A program made the translations under genes and the position numbers. Under the pieces are notes generated by a model. The model searched no databases. It worked only from the letters and a program-made list of their open reading frames with translations, and had not been told where the DNA came from. 64,000 nucleotides of DNA, taken from the NCBI GenBank assembly GCA_030587365.1, contig JAUQZE010000027.1:372001-436000 (forward strand), read 5' to 3'. The stretch comes from Candidatus Freyarchaeota archaeon (GTDB taxonomy: Archaea; Asgardarchaeota; Jordiarchaeia; Jordiarchaeales; Jordiarchaeaceae). The first letter of the stretch is position 1. Each line of letters opens with the position of its first letter. Below are positions 50,001-59,183 of the stretch, piece after piece.

Positions 50001-51059
50001 ATGTCAAAAGATGTTTCTTTTTCGGATGAGGAGAGAGACCGATACTCCAGAAATATTGTTCTCGACTACATAGGATTTACCGGTCAGAAAAAACTGAAGA
50101 AGTCCAAGGTTTTGGTTGTCGGGGTGGGCGGAATCGGGTGTTACGCGGCTCTTCTCTTCGCTCAGATGGGTGTGGGAACAATTCGCCTTGTGGACATGGA
50201 TATCGTGGAGGTTTCCAATCTTCAGAGACAGGGATTATACAATATGGAACTGTTGAATTATCCGAAAGTTGAGGCAGCCAAAATTCAACTTGCTAAGTTA
50301 AACCCTGATATAAACATAGAAGACTTTACCTATTTTTTGGATGAGACAAACGTTATGAAACTATTAGAAGGTATTGATGTTGTGGTTGACGGACTCGACG
50401 CTATAGAGCCGAGATACGTTTTAAACAAGGCTTGCCACAAGTTAGGTATACCCTACATTTTTGGAGCCGCAATCGAAACCTACGGCAACGTTTTCACAAT
50501 AATTCCCGGAAAAACCGCCTGCTTAGAGTGCTTCTATGGAAATATTAGTGACGAGACGCTACCTGCATGTGGACAAGTAGGAGTATTTCCACCGGTTCCT
50601 TCAATTGTCGCCAACATTGAGGTATCGGAAGCGATAAGAATTCTTTTGGGAAAGGCCCCCCAACTGGCGGGAACTTTGCTTATCATTGATGCCTCGGACC
50701 TCTCTTTTGAGAAAGTCTCCCTCCAGAAAGAAGATTCTTGTAGGGTTTGCAACCTGAAGCCGGAGGAAATAGTTTTCAAATCGAAACGAGAGGAAACCGG
50801 CGTGAAAGCGGTTTGTGGCAGGGCGCTTAAAAGCACCTACATAGTCATACCCGAAAAAGACCTAGATTTAGACTTTCAAAAAATCGTTGAAAACATGGAT
50901 AAATCATACAAAATAGTTTTGGTGTCGGAGCTGGGAGTTGCTTTAAAAAAAGATTCAAAGGTGGATGTTAATATTCTAAAATCGGGAGTAGGCATTGTTA
51001 AGGGAACTCGGGGAGATAAAGCTGCTCAAGAAGTATATAAACAACTGATTCCGCAATAG
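50001..51059 (+). CDS. E1-like (ThiF/MoeB/HesA) adenylyltransferase
   Basis: This 352-residue protein has the ThiF/MoeB ATP-binding fold: VLVVGVGGIGCYAALLFAQM, RLVDMDIVEVSNLQRQGLYN, GAAIETYGN and two zinc CxxC pairs (ACLECF; SCRVCN). The Cys in LPACGQVGVFPPVPSIVANI is at the active-site position. It adenylates the C-terminus of a ubiquitin-like or sulfur-carrier protein. An extra C-terminal 80 residues (ALKSTYIVIPEKDLDLD and on) are not in MoeB. ATG 50001 is used; GTG 49992 is possible. No ubiquitin-like gene is adjacent. Confidence 0.85.
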   Translation: MSKDVSFSDEERDRYSRNIVLDYIGFTGQKKLKKSKVLVVGVGGIGCYAALLFAQMGVGTIRLVDMDIVEVSNLQRQGLYNMELLNYPKVEAAKIQLAKLNPDINIEDFTYFLDETNVMKLLEGIDVVVDGLDAIEPRYVLNKACHKLGIPYIFGAAIETYGNVFTIIPGKTACLECFYGNISDETLPACGQVGVFPPVPSIVANIEVSEAIRILLGKAPQLAGTLLIIDASDLSFEKVSLQKEDSCRVCNLKPEEIVFKSKREETGVKAVCGRALKSTYIVIPEKDLDLDFQKIVENMDKSYKIVLVSELGVALKKDSKVDVNILKSGVGIVKGTRGDKAAQEVYKQLIPQ

Positions 51060-51212
51060 ATTTTACTTGTGAATACTCGGTTTTATAAATGCTAAATTAC
51101 TCTTTTATTTTGACATAATTATGTTGAATAAATTTTACTTTTTGCATCAAAAGGTTTAAATTATGAAAAATATAAATATGTTATTAGACAGTGTAAATGA
51201 GTGTGAGACAGA

Positions 51213-51566
51213 ATGAGGACACCATGCGAAGTTATGAACAAATTCTACCTCCCCTCCATTCGTGCCATGATCGCCAAGGAACTATCTGAAACCTACAACT
51301 GTACACAGATGAAAATCGCCGAATGGCTAGGCGTGACACAAGCCGCTATAAGCCAGTATCTTTCTTCAAAACGTGCGGTCGCTGAACAAATGTTAAAAAC
51401 TAGACCAGCAGTAAACGAGTTCGTCAGAGAAATCACAGCCAAACTTATGAACGGAGAGGAAGAAAAAGTTAACATGACCAAAGAGATGTGTAAACTTTGT
51501 AGTACTTTGAAATTATGCGAAGCTTATGGAATTCCAAGGAGTTACCAGACAGTCAGATATCGGTAG
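51213..51566 (+). CDS. HTH regulator with C-terminal cysteine cluster
   Basis: This 117-residue protein has a Cro/C1-like helix-turn-helix (NCTQMKIAEWLGVTQAAISQ) in the middle and CKLCSTLKLC near the C-terminus, preceded by the early CEVMNK. Such proteins occur widely in archaea as predicted transcriptional regulators with possible metal- or redox-sensing cysteines. ATG 51213 is near the predicted transcript start. It points toward, but is not joined to, the zinc protein gene at 51660. Confidence 0.82.
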   Translation: MRTPCEVMNKFYLPSIRAMIAKELSETYNCTQMKIAEWLGVTQAAISQYLSSKRAVAEQMLKTRPAVNEFVREITAKLMNGEEEKVNMTKEMCKLCSTLKLCEAYGIPRSYQTVRYR

Positions 51567-51659
51567 TCATAGGAAGAACCAAGAGACAGATTACATACAA
51601 AGTTACCACTCTTTGACTTTTAAAAACCAAAGGAAGACCGCATAGTCATAAGAAGGCTC

Positions 51660-51860
51660 TTACTTAGGCTGTTCTACCTTTGGTTTCTTACTTCTTTTCA
51701 GGGATGTCTTTGGGAATTCGTAGTTGCAAACAGGACATAGAATCAGATTGCAAGCCTTTGCAAGAGGGCATACCGCACATCTCTCTGCTTTATCCTCCGT
51801 GAATTCATATCCACATAAGGGACACCGGTAAACTTCCTTCTCCGAGACTTTGTCTGGCAT
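51660..51860 (-). CDS. Small zinc-ribbon protein
   Basis: This 66-residue protein has YRCPLCGYEF, CAVCPLAKACNLILCPVCNY, so up to eight cysteines in CxxC pairs and a Lys-rich tail. This type of protein often lies beside iron-transport or metal genes. ATG 51860 has AGGGGTG upstream. It faces the HTH regulator gene convergently. No function is assigned. Confidence 0.75.
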   Translation of the reverse strand: MPDKVSEKEVYRCPLCGYEFTEDKAERCAVCPLAKACNLILCPVCNYEFPKTSLKRSKKPKVEQPK

Positions 51861-52076
51861 AATTCAACACCCCTTTAACTTAACTAATCAGAATCATAAT
51901 TCCAGTATACTTAGGGTTTAGAGCCTTTAACTCTTTCAACCAATTTTCCCCTATTTTTAAAGGACTATTTTTTTCAGTTTAGTTGCATCCCAAAATAAGT
52001 TGGTCGATGAGCTTCTTGTTTGACTGAATTGATTTTGTGTTTGCCGAACACCCGATAACATATTTCATTAGTGGCA

Positions 52077-53558
52077 CTATCGTCCCATGAGTTTTGATTT
52101 GATCAGGGTGTATTGGTACATTGCTCCTAAGGCTTTGACGGCCAATTCTATATCAAGATAGGTAGGGTAATCCGCGGCTTCAAGAGCATTGTAAATTTTG
52201 TTAATGCTTTCATTACTGGGACCGTAAATCCAGATTACTATGGGCTTGTCTTTAAGCCTTTCAACCTGTAAATCTTTGAGAATTTTAGTGTAGAATTCTG
52301 GCGGGAGCCCCGGGTAGGCGTAAAGTGTAATTAGCAGGCAGTCAATATTGCTATCTTCAAAAAAGACCTCAAGTGCTTTTCTGTAAGGCATGATGGGATC
52401 CTGCAGTGTGGGCATAGCCGGTCCGATGTCTGAAGGATTACCAACCATTGTAGGATGACCCTCAAATAACTTTTCATTACTCTCATCTGACAACTTACCC
52501 AGCACCAATCCCCATTCTGTCGCCGTATCTATAGCCATAATGCCAGCACCCCCAGAAATTGTAATTATACCCAACCTGTTTCCCCGTGGAAGTGGCTGGT
52601 ATCCGAACGCTTTAGCTATATGAAATAGTTCCACAAAAGAATTCACCTGGATTAAGCCAGCCTGTCTAAACGCCGACTCGTATATTTTGTGGTCTCCAGC
52701 AATTGACCCTGTGTGAGAGGCTAAAGCTTTTTTACTCTCGCTCGTTCTCCCGGGTTTGTACACTATTATGGGTTTCTTTTTAGCAACTCTTTTGGCTACT
52801 TCTAAAAATCTCGTTCCGTCTTTAATATCCTCGATGTGTATTGCGATTACTTTGGTTTCTGAGTCATTTTCAAGGTACTCCAGTAGATCTGTTTCATTAA
52901 TGTCGCACTTGTTACTCAAGTCACAGGTTTTGCTGACGCCGTATTGCAGGTCTTCGAAGGGAAACGCTTGTGCCCCTATAATTCCTGTCTGCGCGGCGAG
53001 TGCCACATGCCCCCTCCTTATGCTTTTGTATCCCGTTGGATAGGGCGTAGTTATTAAGCCCGAGTAAGGATTCACGGTGCCAATAGTGTTGGGTCCTAAT
53101 AGTCTTATTCCGGTCTGCTTGGAAATCTCCACTAATTCCTTTTGAAGTTTCGCTCCTTCCTCATCTCTTTCCGCAAAACCATCCGCTACAATAACTGCTC
53201 CCTTTACCCCCTTTTCTGCACAGTTCCTAACTATTCCGGGCACTGCCTTGGAGGAGGTAATTATTACCGCTAAATCTACTTCGCTAGGAATTTCCTTAAC
53301 ATTCGGATAAACCTTAATTCCCTCAACCTCCGGGTAGGAAGGATTTACCAAATAGACCTCTCCCTTATACCCCAAATTTTTCAAGTTATTAAGCGTGACC
53401 AGACCACCAAACCAGCCGCTCTTAATGGCACCAATTATCGCGATACTTTTAGGCTCGAAAAACGGAGTCAAATCGCTTCTAACTCTTACATTTTCCTGAC
53501 GCTTCTTAACAGACCCCTTATTAATATCCAGCTCATCTCGCTTAATTTTTCGAACCAA
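52077..53558 (-). CDS. ADP-forming acyl-CoA synthetase, alpha-type subunit
   Basis: The protein is about 493 residues and matches CoA-binding/succinyl-CoA ligase-like alpha subunits of NDP-forming acyl-CoA synthetases. Key parts are PKSIAIIGAIKSGWFGGLVT, VNPSYPEVEGIKVYPNVKEI, IRLLGPNTIGTVNPYSG, ALAAQTGIIGAQ and LASHTGSIAGDHKIYESAFR with the phosphate-accepting His region. It makes ATP from acyl-CoA. The beta (ATP-grasp) subunit is not encoded here, so it must come from elsewhere or form a different complex. The TTG at 53558 has AAGGTG five bases upstream; a start at 53621 has no site. Confidence 0.88.
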   Translation of the reverse strand: MVRKIKRDELDINKGSVKKRQENVRVRSDLTPFFEPKSIAIIGAIKSGWFGGLVTLNNLKNLGYKGEVYLVNPSYPEVEGIKVYPNVKEIPSEVDLAVIITSSKAVPGIVRNCAEKGVKGAVIVADGFAERDEEGAKLQKELVEISKQTGIRLLGPNTIGTVNPYSGLITTPYPTGYKSIRRGHVALAAQTGIIGAQAFPFEDLQYGVSKTCDLSNKCDINETDLLEYLENDSETKVIAIHIEDIKDGTRFLEVAKRVAKKKPIIVYKPGRTSESKKALASHTGSIAGDHKIYESAFRQAGLIQVNSFVELFHIAKAFGYQPLPRGNRLGIITISGGAGIMAIDTATEWGLVLGKLSDESNEKLFEGHPTMVGNPSDIGPAMPTLQDPIMPYRKALEVFFEDSNIDCLLITLYAYPGLPPEFYTKILKDLQVERLKDKPIVIWIYGPSNESINKIYNALEAADYPTYLDIELAVKALGAMYQYTLIKSKLMGR

Positions 53559-53923
53559 TTTTACACCTTCCCTTACTGGTATTCTTAGGCTTCCTATTGG
53601 TAACCAAATTCGAAAGCGCAAATAACATTTGAAGTGTACAAAACTAGTTAATCCATGTCTAAGAATCTTTGGATTAATTGCTGCTTGACCACATTCACAA
53701 ACTTTCGGATTGAAATATAAGCCTTTTTCTAAAAAAATTAATTAATCACGTCGCTATTTCTTGAATGAATCTTGTTGAAACTATATAGGTCCTAAAGCGT
53801 CGAGGAGGCTCTCTAGGCGGTTCCATAAAAACAACTATGATTAAACTAGCTACCCCGCAGAAACAGAAATTGAATGATAACAATAAAGTTTATGAGGGTT
53901 TAATGCAATACAATCAATAATAT
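53559..53923. other. Spacer before the duplicated unit
   Basis: About 365 bases. It includes the promoter region of the acyl-CoA synthetase gene (TTATATTTC on the minus strand near 53717-53725). No gene was found. Confidence 0.45.
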
Positions 53924-53957
53924 GTGCACATAAAAAAACTATAAAGGGAGTGATTGG

Positions 53958-54173
53958 ACGTCGTCTAAAAAAGACACATTAAAGGTCGCTCTTGCTTTAG
54001 AAAAAAAGGCAGTAACAACTTACAAGCAACTAGAAGCTGAAGCGAAGAAAAGGAATGCGATAGACTTAGCCAAATTCTACGACGACTACGGAAAGGAAGC
54101 GGAGAAGCGTGTGCAAAAAATCGAGGAACTCCAAAGAAAAATAGAACGTGAAAAGAGAGAGTTAGAAGAATGA
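53958..54173 (+). CDS. Helical protein, duplicated copy 1, with ACG at the start position
   Basis: This 71-codon frame is open and codes a product like that of copy 2 (SSKKDTLKVALALEKKAV, LAKFYDDYGKEAEKRVQK, IEELQRKIEREKRELEE). No ATG, GTG or TTG is in frame after the upstream TAA. The codon aligned with the copy-2 ATG is ACG. Either ACG is used, or copy 1 is a silent relative with its start lost. The reading frame has not decayed. Confidence 0.45.
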   Translation, partial: TSSKKDTLKVALALEKKAVTTYKQLEAEAKKRNAIDLAKFYDDYGKEAEKRVQKIEELQRKIEREKRELEE

Positions 54174-54333
54174 AAGCAGAACCCTTGGAATTGTACCTCG
54201 CATTCTACTCTCCCATTTTTTATTGAAAATCAATGTGAGGATTGCTACTACACGAATGAGACTCGCTAGAAGGATTATGCACCATTAGTTAATAAAAACG
54301 TGCACATAAAAAACTAAAAAGAGAGTGATGGTT

Positions 54334-54552
54334 ATGTCGTCTAAAAAAAAGGACAGATTAAAGGTAGCTCTTACTTTAGAAAAGAAGGCATTAGCAACTT
54401 ACAAGAAACTGGAAACTGAAGCGAAGCAAAGAAATGCACTAGACTTAGCCAAGCTCTTTGACGACCTTGGAAGGGAAAATAATGATCGTATTGAAAGGAT
54501 CGAGGAACTCCAGAGAAAAATGGAACGCGAAAAGAGAGAGTTAGAAGAATGA
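54334..54552 (+). CDS. Small helical protein, ferritin-like half
   Basis: This 72-residue protein (MSSKKKDRLKVALTLEKKAL, then a helical EExxxRIEELQRKMEREKRE tail) looks like one helical hairpin of a rubrerythrin- or ferritin-like fold, but the metal ligands are incomplete. ATG 54334 has GAGTGA upstream; an earlier GTG or ATG is possible. A near copy lies just upstream. The charged helical makeup could also be a coiled coil. Role unknown. Confidence 0.65.
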   Translation: MSSKKKDRLKVALTLEKKALATYKKLETEAKQRNALDLAKLFDDLGRENNDRIERIEELQRKMEREKRELEE

Positions 54553-54696
54553 AAGTAGAACCCTGGCATTGCACCTCGCATTCTACTCTCCCATTTTTTA
54601 TTGAGAATCGATGTGGAGATTGCTACCACACAAATGAGACTTGCTAGAAGGATTACGCTATAACATTTTTGACCCAGATAATTTGAGCTGGTTTTT

Positions 54697-55119
54697 ATGG
54701 CAAATGGTTCTGACCTTTTAATCTATTCTGATGGAGGTTCTAGGGGAAACCCCGGTCCTTCAGCTATTGGTTTTGTTGTATGTGATGGTAAGGGTAAAGT
54801 TTTAACGAGTCAGGGAAAGTACATAGGAATTCATACAAATAATCAGTCTGAGTACTTGGCATTAACCAAGGCTCTGGAGCACGCTCTCACCTACTCCCAG
54901 GTTAGGATACACTGTTTTCTTGATAGTGAGCTTGTTGTTAAGCAGTTAAACGGCGAGTACGAGGTGCGGGACAATGACTTACACAAGTTATTTTTGAAAA
55001 TTAAAAGTTTAGAGAAGAAATTTAAGAGTGTAAAGTACTCGTATGCTCCAAGAAACACTGATAAACTCGCAATTGCTGATGAGCTTGTGAATAAGACCCT
55101 CGACTCGAAACTAAAGTGA
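54697..55119 (+). CDS. rnhA: Ribonuclease HI
   Basis: This 140-residue protein is an archaeal-type RNase HI. Its catalytic residues are visible: Asp in LIYSDGGSRGNPGPSAIGFV, Glu in NNQSEYLALTKALEHAL, Asp in FLDSELVVKQLNGEYEVRD, and a final Asp in IADELVNKTL. The enzyme degrades RNA in RNA-DNA hybrids and removes primers. Length is normal. It has its own transcription unit, just after the duplicated gene. Confidence 0.9.
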   Translation: MANGSDLLIYSDGGSRGNPGPSAIGFVVCDGKGKVLTSQGKYIGIHTNNQSEYLALTKALEHALTYSQVRIHCFLDSELVVKQLNGEYEVRDNDLHKLFLKIKSLEKKFKSVKYSYAPRNTDKLAIADELVNKTLDSKLK

Positions 55120-55362
55120 AAGAATTGTATGGTTCTCTTTTTTGGATTTTTTTCTCACCGTTTTTGGAGATTTGGGAAAGTTAATTACTTAAATCTCACA
55201 TTGTCCGTTTGAATTTTTCCGTTTTTTGTTTGTTTTAGTTCGTTTTTTTCCGATTTCAGAATTTCCCATGACTTAATTAAGCAGAAACCTTTATAGAATA
55301 AAAAAATAGTAAAAACGGTTAGATACAGTTGATACCAATATATTAGAAAAGGAATGAGGGAA

Positions 55363-55827
55363 ATGGCCTTACTAGAAAAAATTCAAAGCAAAATAAAAGA
55401 TGATCATGTATCCGTTTCCGAAAAGAAGTCAAAATTACTTTTCAAGTGGGAGGAAGTCGTCACCATCGAAAGCTTAAAGGAAAAGTGGCAGGAATACCTC
55501 GACGATATCAAATCCGATATTGACAACCTATCACTTTCTAGGGCTCACGTTCTCGCCGAGGGTTATCGAATCTATGAGCAAGATTCGGAAAAAATCCTAG
55601 ACCGACTAGAAACTATAATAAAACAGAGAAAACTGAAATGCGAAAGAGAACCAGACCAACTAAAAATGAGCCTCGAAGAAGAGTATGATAAGAACAGACT
55701 GGAAAAACTCGCAGACAAAGAACTAGACAAAACAGTTGAAGAAGCCACCAAAACCCTAAAAGGCAAAGTAAAAGAAGTCTGGCGCGCCTTAGGAAGAGTA
55801 ATATTCCGAGAAGTCGCAGAAGAATAA
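55363..55827 (+). CDS. Unknown charged helical protein
   Basis: This 154-residue protein is very rich in Lys and Glu and predicted as a series of long helices (ALLEKIQSKIKDDHVSVSEK; LKEKWQEYLDDIKSDIDNLS; DKELDKTVEEATKTLKGKVK). It may form a coiled coil. GGAATGAGGG precedes the ATG; a start nine bases earlier is possible. No family was recognised, and it has no obvious partner gene. Confidence 0.6.
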   Translation: MALLEKIQSKIKDDHVSVSEKKSKLLFKWEEVVTIESLKEKWQEYLDDIKSDIDNLSLSRAHVLAEGYRIYEQDSEKILDRLETIIKQRKLKCEREPDQLKMSLEEEYDKNRLEKLADKELDKTVEEATKTLKGKVKEVWRALGRVIFREVAEE

Positions 55828-56123
55828 CCACCCTCTCTCTTTTATTACCCCCATAAAAATGGCGAGTTTTTCAATTTACACCTTCCTTAAACATATTTGT
55901 TAATTCGCCTCAAACACATTTTTTAATAAAAAATAAATTGAAAACAATGATTCTTGTTAGCAATTCTTCCTAGTTTCATAAAGTTTAAATCCTGCAAACC
56001 AAAAAATTAGTTAACCTTATATACTTCTGTAAACCGCTTCCAAAAAGGAAGATCCCAATCCTCCCTTTAAGGGAACGACAATTTAAAAGATAATGGTCAA
56101 ATTAACTCCTAATGGTGATGTTT

Positions 56124-56540
56124 ATGTCCAAGAAGCTGAAAATTCGCTTTCTCATGGCTAAACCAGGTCTAGACGGTCATGATAGGGGGGCCAAAGTAGT
56201 TTCCATGGCATTGAGAGACGCCGGAATGGAAGTAATATATACTGGGCTCCACCAAACGCCTGAACAAATAATCGAGGCCGCCATACAGGAAGACGCGGAT
56301 GCCATAGGACTCTCCATCCTCAGCGGAGCACACATGACCCTTGTACCACGCGTCCTAGAATTAATGAAAGAACGAGAAATATCAGACCGGCTGGTACTAG
56401 CGGGAGGAACAATAGTCCTAAAGGAAGACATCGAAGAACTCAAAAAACTAGGGGTTGCCGAGATATACGGACCGGGAACCCCCACAAAAGAAATAGTAGA
56501 CTACATCAACAAATACTTCGAAAAAAATGTCAAGAAATAA
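56124..56540 (+). CDS. B12-binding subunit of methylmalonyl-CoA mutase
   Basis: This 138-residue protein matches the cobalamin-binding small subunit or C-terminal domain of methylmalonyl-CoA mutase. The DxHxxG motif is in LDGHDRGAKVVSMALRDAGM, followed by LSILSGAHMTLVPRVLEL and LVLAGGTIVLKEDIEEL, which contact the nucleotide tail. It isomerises methylmalonyl- and succinyl-CoA with a large subunit, which is not encoded in the window. The ATG at 56124 is chosen; two earlier ATGs or GTGs at 56112 are possible. Confidence 0.88.
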   Translation: MSKKLKIRFLMAKPGLDGHDRGAKVVSMALRDAGMEVIYTGLHQTPEQIIEAAIQEDADAIGLSILSGAHMTLVPRVLELMKEREISDRLVLAGGTIVLKEDIEELKKLGVAEIYGPGTPTKEIVDYINKYFEKNVKK

Positions 56541-56581
56541 CAACTCAAAAACAATTAACAAAAAAAGTAATAAATGAAATT

Positions 56582-56968
56582 TTAAATCTTTACAAAAATC
56601 TTATCCTTCTCTACCTTGACCTCAGTGGTTATAAGATAACGGGTTTCTATTTTTCTTCCTTCTTCTTCCAACATCTTGAGGAATTCCTTTGGAACTTTCT
56701 CCGCAATCTCTGGGGGGAATTTAAATACTGGCTCTGAGAGTTTCTTTCCCGTTGTCACATCGAAAGTAGCGTTGTGCAATGGACATGTAACTACCTTACC
56801 TTTCAGAACACCATTATGAAGGGCAGCATTCATATGGGGACACCGGTCGTAGAAGGCATAGAACTTCCCATCAACATTAGCCACCGTTATAGGTATGTCT
56901 TTTTTCTTTACCATTTTCATTTTACCTTTTGGAACATTTGCTACCTTATCAATTTCTACCCATGACAT
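56582..56968 (-). CDS. Rieske-type [2Fe-2S] protein
   Basis: This 128-residue protein has the Rieske signature CPHMNAALHNG and CPLHNATFDVTTG, with two Cys and two His ligands, on a beta-rich fold. The extra C-terminal 40 residues (PPEIAEKVPKEFLKMLEEEG) are an insert. It lacks a membrane anchor and so is a soluble Rieske ferredoxin, likely an electron carrier. It is next to iorA, convergent with the mutase gene. Confidence 0.88.
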   Translation of the reverse strand: MSWVEIDKVANVPKGKMKMVKKKDIPITVANVDGKFYAFYDRCPHMNAALHNGVLKGKVVTCPLHNATFDVTTGKKLSEPVFKFPPEIAEKVPKEFLKMLEEEGRKIETRYLITTEVKVEKDKIFVKI

Positions 56969-57173
56969 ATTTTAGTAACCTCCTCTCATCATGGTTAAAT
57001 GTTTTAATATGGATTTTGCCTCACAATCTCTTAAAAACATTGTGGTACTTTCACTATCTAATATTGGGAGCTCGATTCTTACGCGTTTCGTAGCCAATTG
57101 ACCGGGAACATTACCACGAATTTTTTAATCGACAAAACATCGCTTCTATTACACTGTTAATGTTAATTTTCAA

Positions 57174-59066
57174 TTATTCTGGCTCAGATTTTTGTATGGC
57201 TCCTTCAAGACACAGGTCTTGGCATATTGCGCAGCCAAAGCAGAGGTTCGATGAAATCTCTATCTCATCATCTTCGACGAGGAATGCTGGGCAACCCAGA
57301 GTGGAGATGCAGAGTCGGCACTTGGTACACTTGTTCTTATCAATCTCGTAGGGAACAATCTTCTCATTGGCTTTCCTCTTTTTACGCTGACTGACTAGGG
57401 TGCAGTCTTGACGCGAAATAATTAGAGCCGGGCCGTCCCTAAACGAAACCGCCTCCAAAATCGTGTCCACGGTGTTTTTTAGATCGTAAGGATCAGTCAC
57501 CCTAATGTACTTCACTCCGCATCCTTCGGCGATTTTTTCCATCTGAATCTTGGGAGACGGGGAACCATCTATTCGAAAACCAGTTCCGGGGTGGGGCTGA
57601 TGTCCAGTCATTGCAGTGGTACCGTTGTCAAGAACAACAACGACAACTTTGCTATTGTTGTAAACCAGATTGATAAGCGCTGGTATGCCTGCGTGGAAAA
57701 ATGTTGAATCACCCAAAATGGCAAAAATGGGGCTATCCTCCCCGACCTTTGAAAAACCATTAGCCATACCTATGCTTGCCCCCATGCATAAACAAGTCTC
57801 AATCGTTTCTAAGGGTGGATAGAATCCCAGAGTGTAGCAACCTATGTCCGAGCTGTATATGAATTTTATTTTGCTTCGGTTCTCCGCTAACTTTAACGCG
57901 TAGAAGAAGGCTCGGTGTGGACACCCAGGACACAGAACGGGGGGTCTAGGTGGAGCTTTTACTTCTTGCTGGTTTTCGATTTCTTGTTTCTGCATTGAGG
58001 TACGTTGCCCTTTCCCCAGAAAGTTGTTTATTGCTCCTGCCACGATGTCTGGTGACAACTCACCATATTGAGGTAATAGCCCTTTGCCGATTACTTCTAG
58101 AGCAGGATTGAATTCTTTAGCGTACATGTTAACGTATTCCTCGATAAAGGGTTCGAGTTCTTCCACCACTAAGACACGGTCCAAGTTAGACACAAATTCG
58201 CCGATTAATTTTTTTGGAGGCGGGAATGTTGTAACCAACTTCAGATAGGAAACCTCTTTCATGAGATTGTTTTTCTCAAGATATTCGCTTGCGTAAGTGT
58301 GTGATAGACCAGACGCTAGGATACCGGTTCTTGAATTTTCGTTGAGTATCATCTTGTTAAAGGGATTAGACTCAGTTGCTTCTTTTATTTTCTCCATTCT
58401 CTCAAGCATGACTTTCCTCTGAATCCTCGCGTTAACAGGCAGGAAGGTCCATCGGCTTTTATCGTGGTCAAATTTACCCGCCTTTATTATCTGGGGAATC
58501 TCTCCCAGCGTGACATCCTGCTGAGAGTGGCTTAACCGGGTGGTGGTTCGCAGCATTACTAGGGTTTTGTATTGTTCCGAAAACTCGAAAGCGAACTTGG
58601 TCATCTCTTTGGCTTCATTCGCGTTTGCTGGCTCAAGAACCGGGCAAAAAGAGAGTTTGGCCAATTGACGATTATCCTGCTCATTCTGACTCGAGTGGCA
58701 GTCTGGGTCATCAGTACTAACCAGAACGAAGCCCCCTCTGGCTCCTGCATAGCATGCGGTTACAAAGCTATCCAGAGCAACGTTCAATCCAACATGCTTC
58801 ATACATGCAATTGATCGTACTCCACACATTGAGCCGGCGAAAGCGGTTTCAAAACCAACCTTCTCATTTATCGACCACTCCACATACATATCCGGGTAAA
58901 ATTCGGATATAGCCGCGAGGGTTTCAATAATCTCAGTTGCCGGGGTTCCAGGGTATCCCGCTGCAACCCTGACCCCCGCTTCAAGAGTTCCACGCGCTAT
59001 AGCTTCGTTTCCCAACAGAATTACACGCGTACCCGGTGAATCCTGAGCAAATATCGGTCTAGCCAT
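57174..59066 (-). CDS. iorA: Indolepyruvate:ferredoxin oxidoreductase, alpha subunit (IorA)
   Basis: This 630-residue protein has the IorA layout: an N-terminal pyrimidine-binding region (VILLGNEAIARGTLEAGVRV, AAGYPGTPATEII), a TPP-binding domain (ILGDSTFFHAGIPALINLVY, VVVVVLDNGTTAMTGHQPHP) and a C-terminal two-cluster ferredoxin domain (CTKCRLCISTLGCP; CFGCAICQDLC). It oxidises aryl pyruvates from aromatic amino acid breakdown to aryl-acetyl-CoA with ferredoxin as acceptor. The iorB gene lies 117 bases upstream in the same direction. Length and motifs are normal. Confidence 0.93.
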   Translation of the reverse strand: MARPIFAQDSPGTRVILLGNEAIARGTLEAGVRVAAGYPGTPATEIIETLAAISEFYPDMYVEWSINEKVGFETAFAGSMCGVRSIACMKHVGLNVALDSFVTACYAGARGGFVLVSTDDPDCHSSQNEQDNRQLAKLSFCPVLEPANANEAKEMTKFAFEFSEQYKTLVMLRTTTRLSHSQQDVTLGEIPQIIKAGKFDHDKSRWTFLPVNARIQRKVMLERMEKIKEATESNPFNKMILNENSRTGILASGLSHTYASEYLEKNNLMKEVSYLKLVTTFPPPKKLIGEFVSNLDRVLVVEELEPFIEEYVNMYAKEFNPALEVIGKGLLPQYGELSPDIVAGAINNFLGKGQRTSMQKQEIENQQEVKAPPRPPVLCPGCPHRAFFYALKLAENRSKIKFIYSSDIGCYTLGFYPPLETIETCLCMGASIGMANGFSKVGEDSPIFAILGDSTFFHAGIPALINLVYNNSKVVVVVLDNGTTAMTGHQPHPGTGFRIDGSPSPKIQMEKIAEGCGVKYIRVTDPYDLKNTVDTILEAVSFRDGPALIISRQDCTLVSQRKKRKANEKIVPYEIDKNKCTKCRLCISTLGCPAFLVEDDEIEISSNLCFGCAICQDLCLEGAIQKSEPE

Positions 59067-59183
59067 TACATCATCCCCTTAATCTTTTGTGTTTGAGAAT
59101 TTCCTTTAAGGTCGACACCTATTTTTGCATCATTAATGAGCATAAAACAAAATTTTAATTCTACATTTTCAAAACTTGCTTAA

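Larger units (their letters stand above)
53924..54658 (+). repeat. Tandem duplication, period about 376 bases
   Basis: The unit beginning GTGCACATAAAAAA at 53924 is repeated from 54300. Both copies contain a helical-protein gene and the same downstream block (ACCTCGCATTCTACTCTCCC and TAGAAGGATTA). The second copy ends near 54658. The copies are clearly similar but have many point differences, so this is an old duplication that has been kept. Confidence 0.8.
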
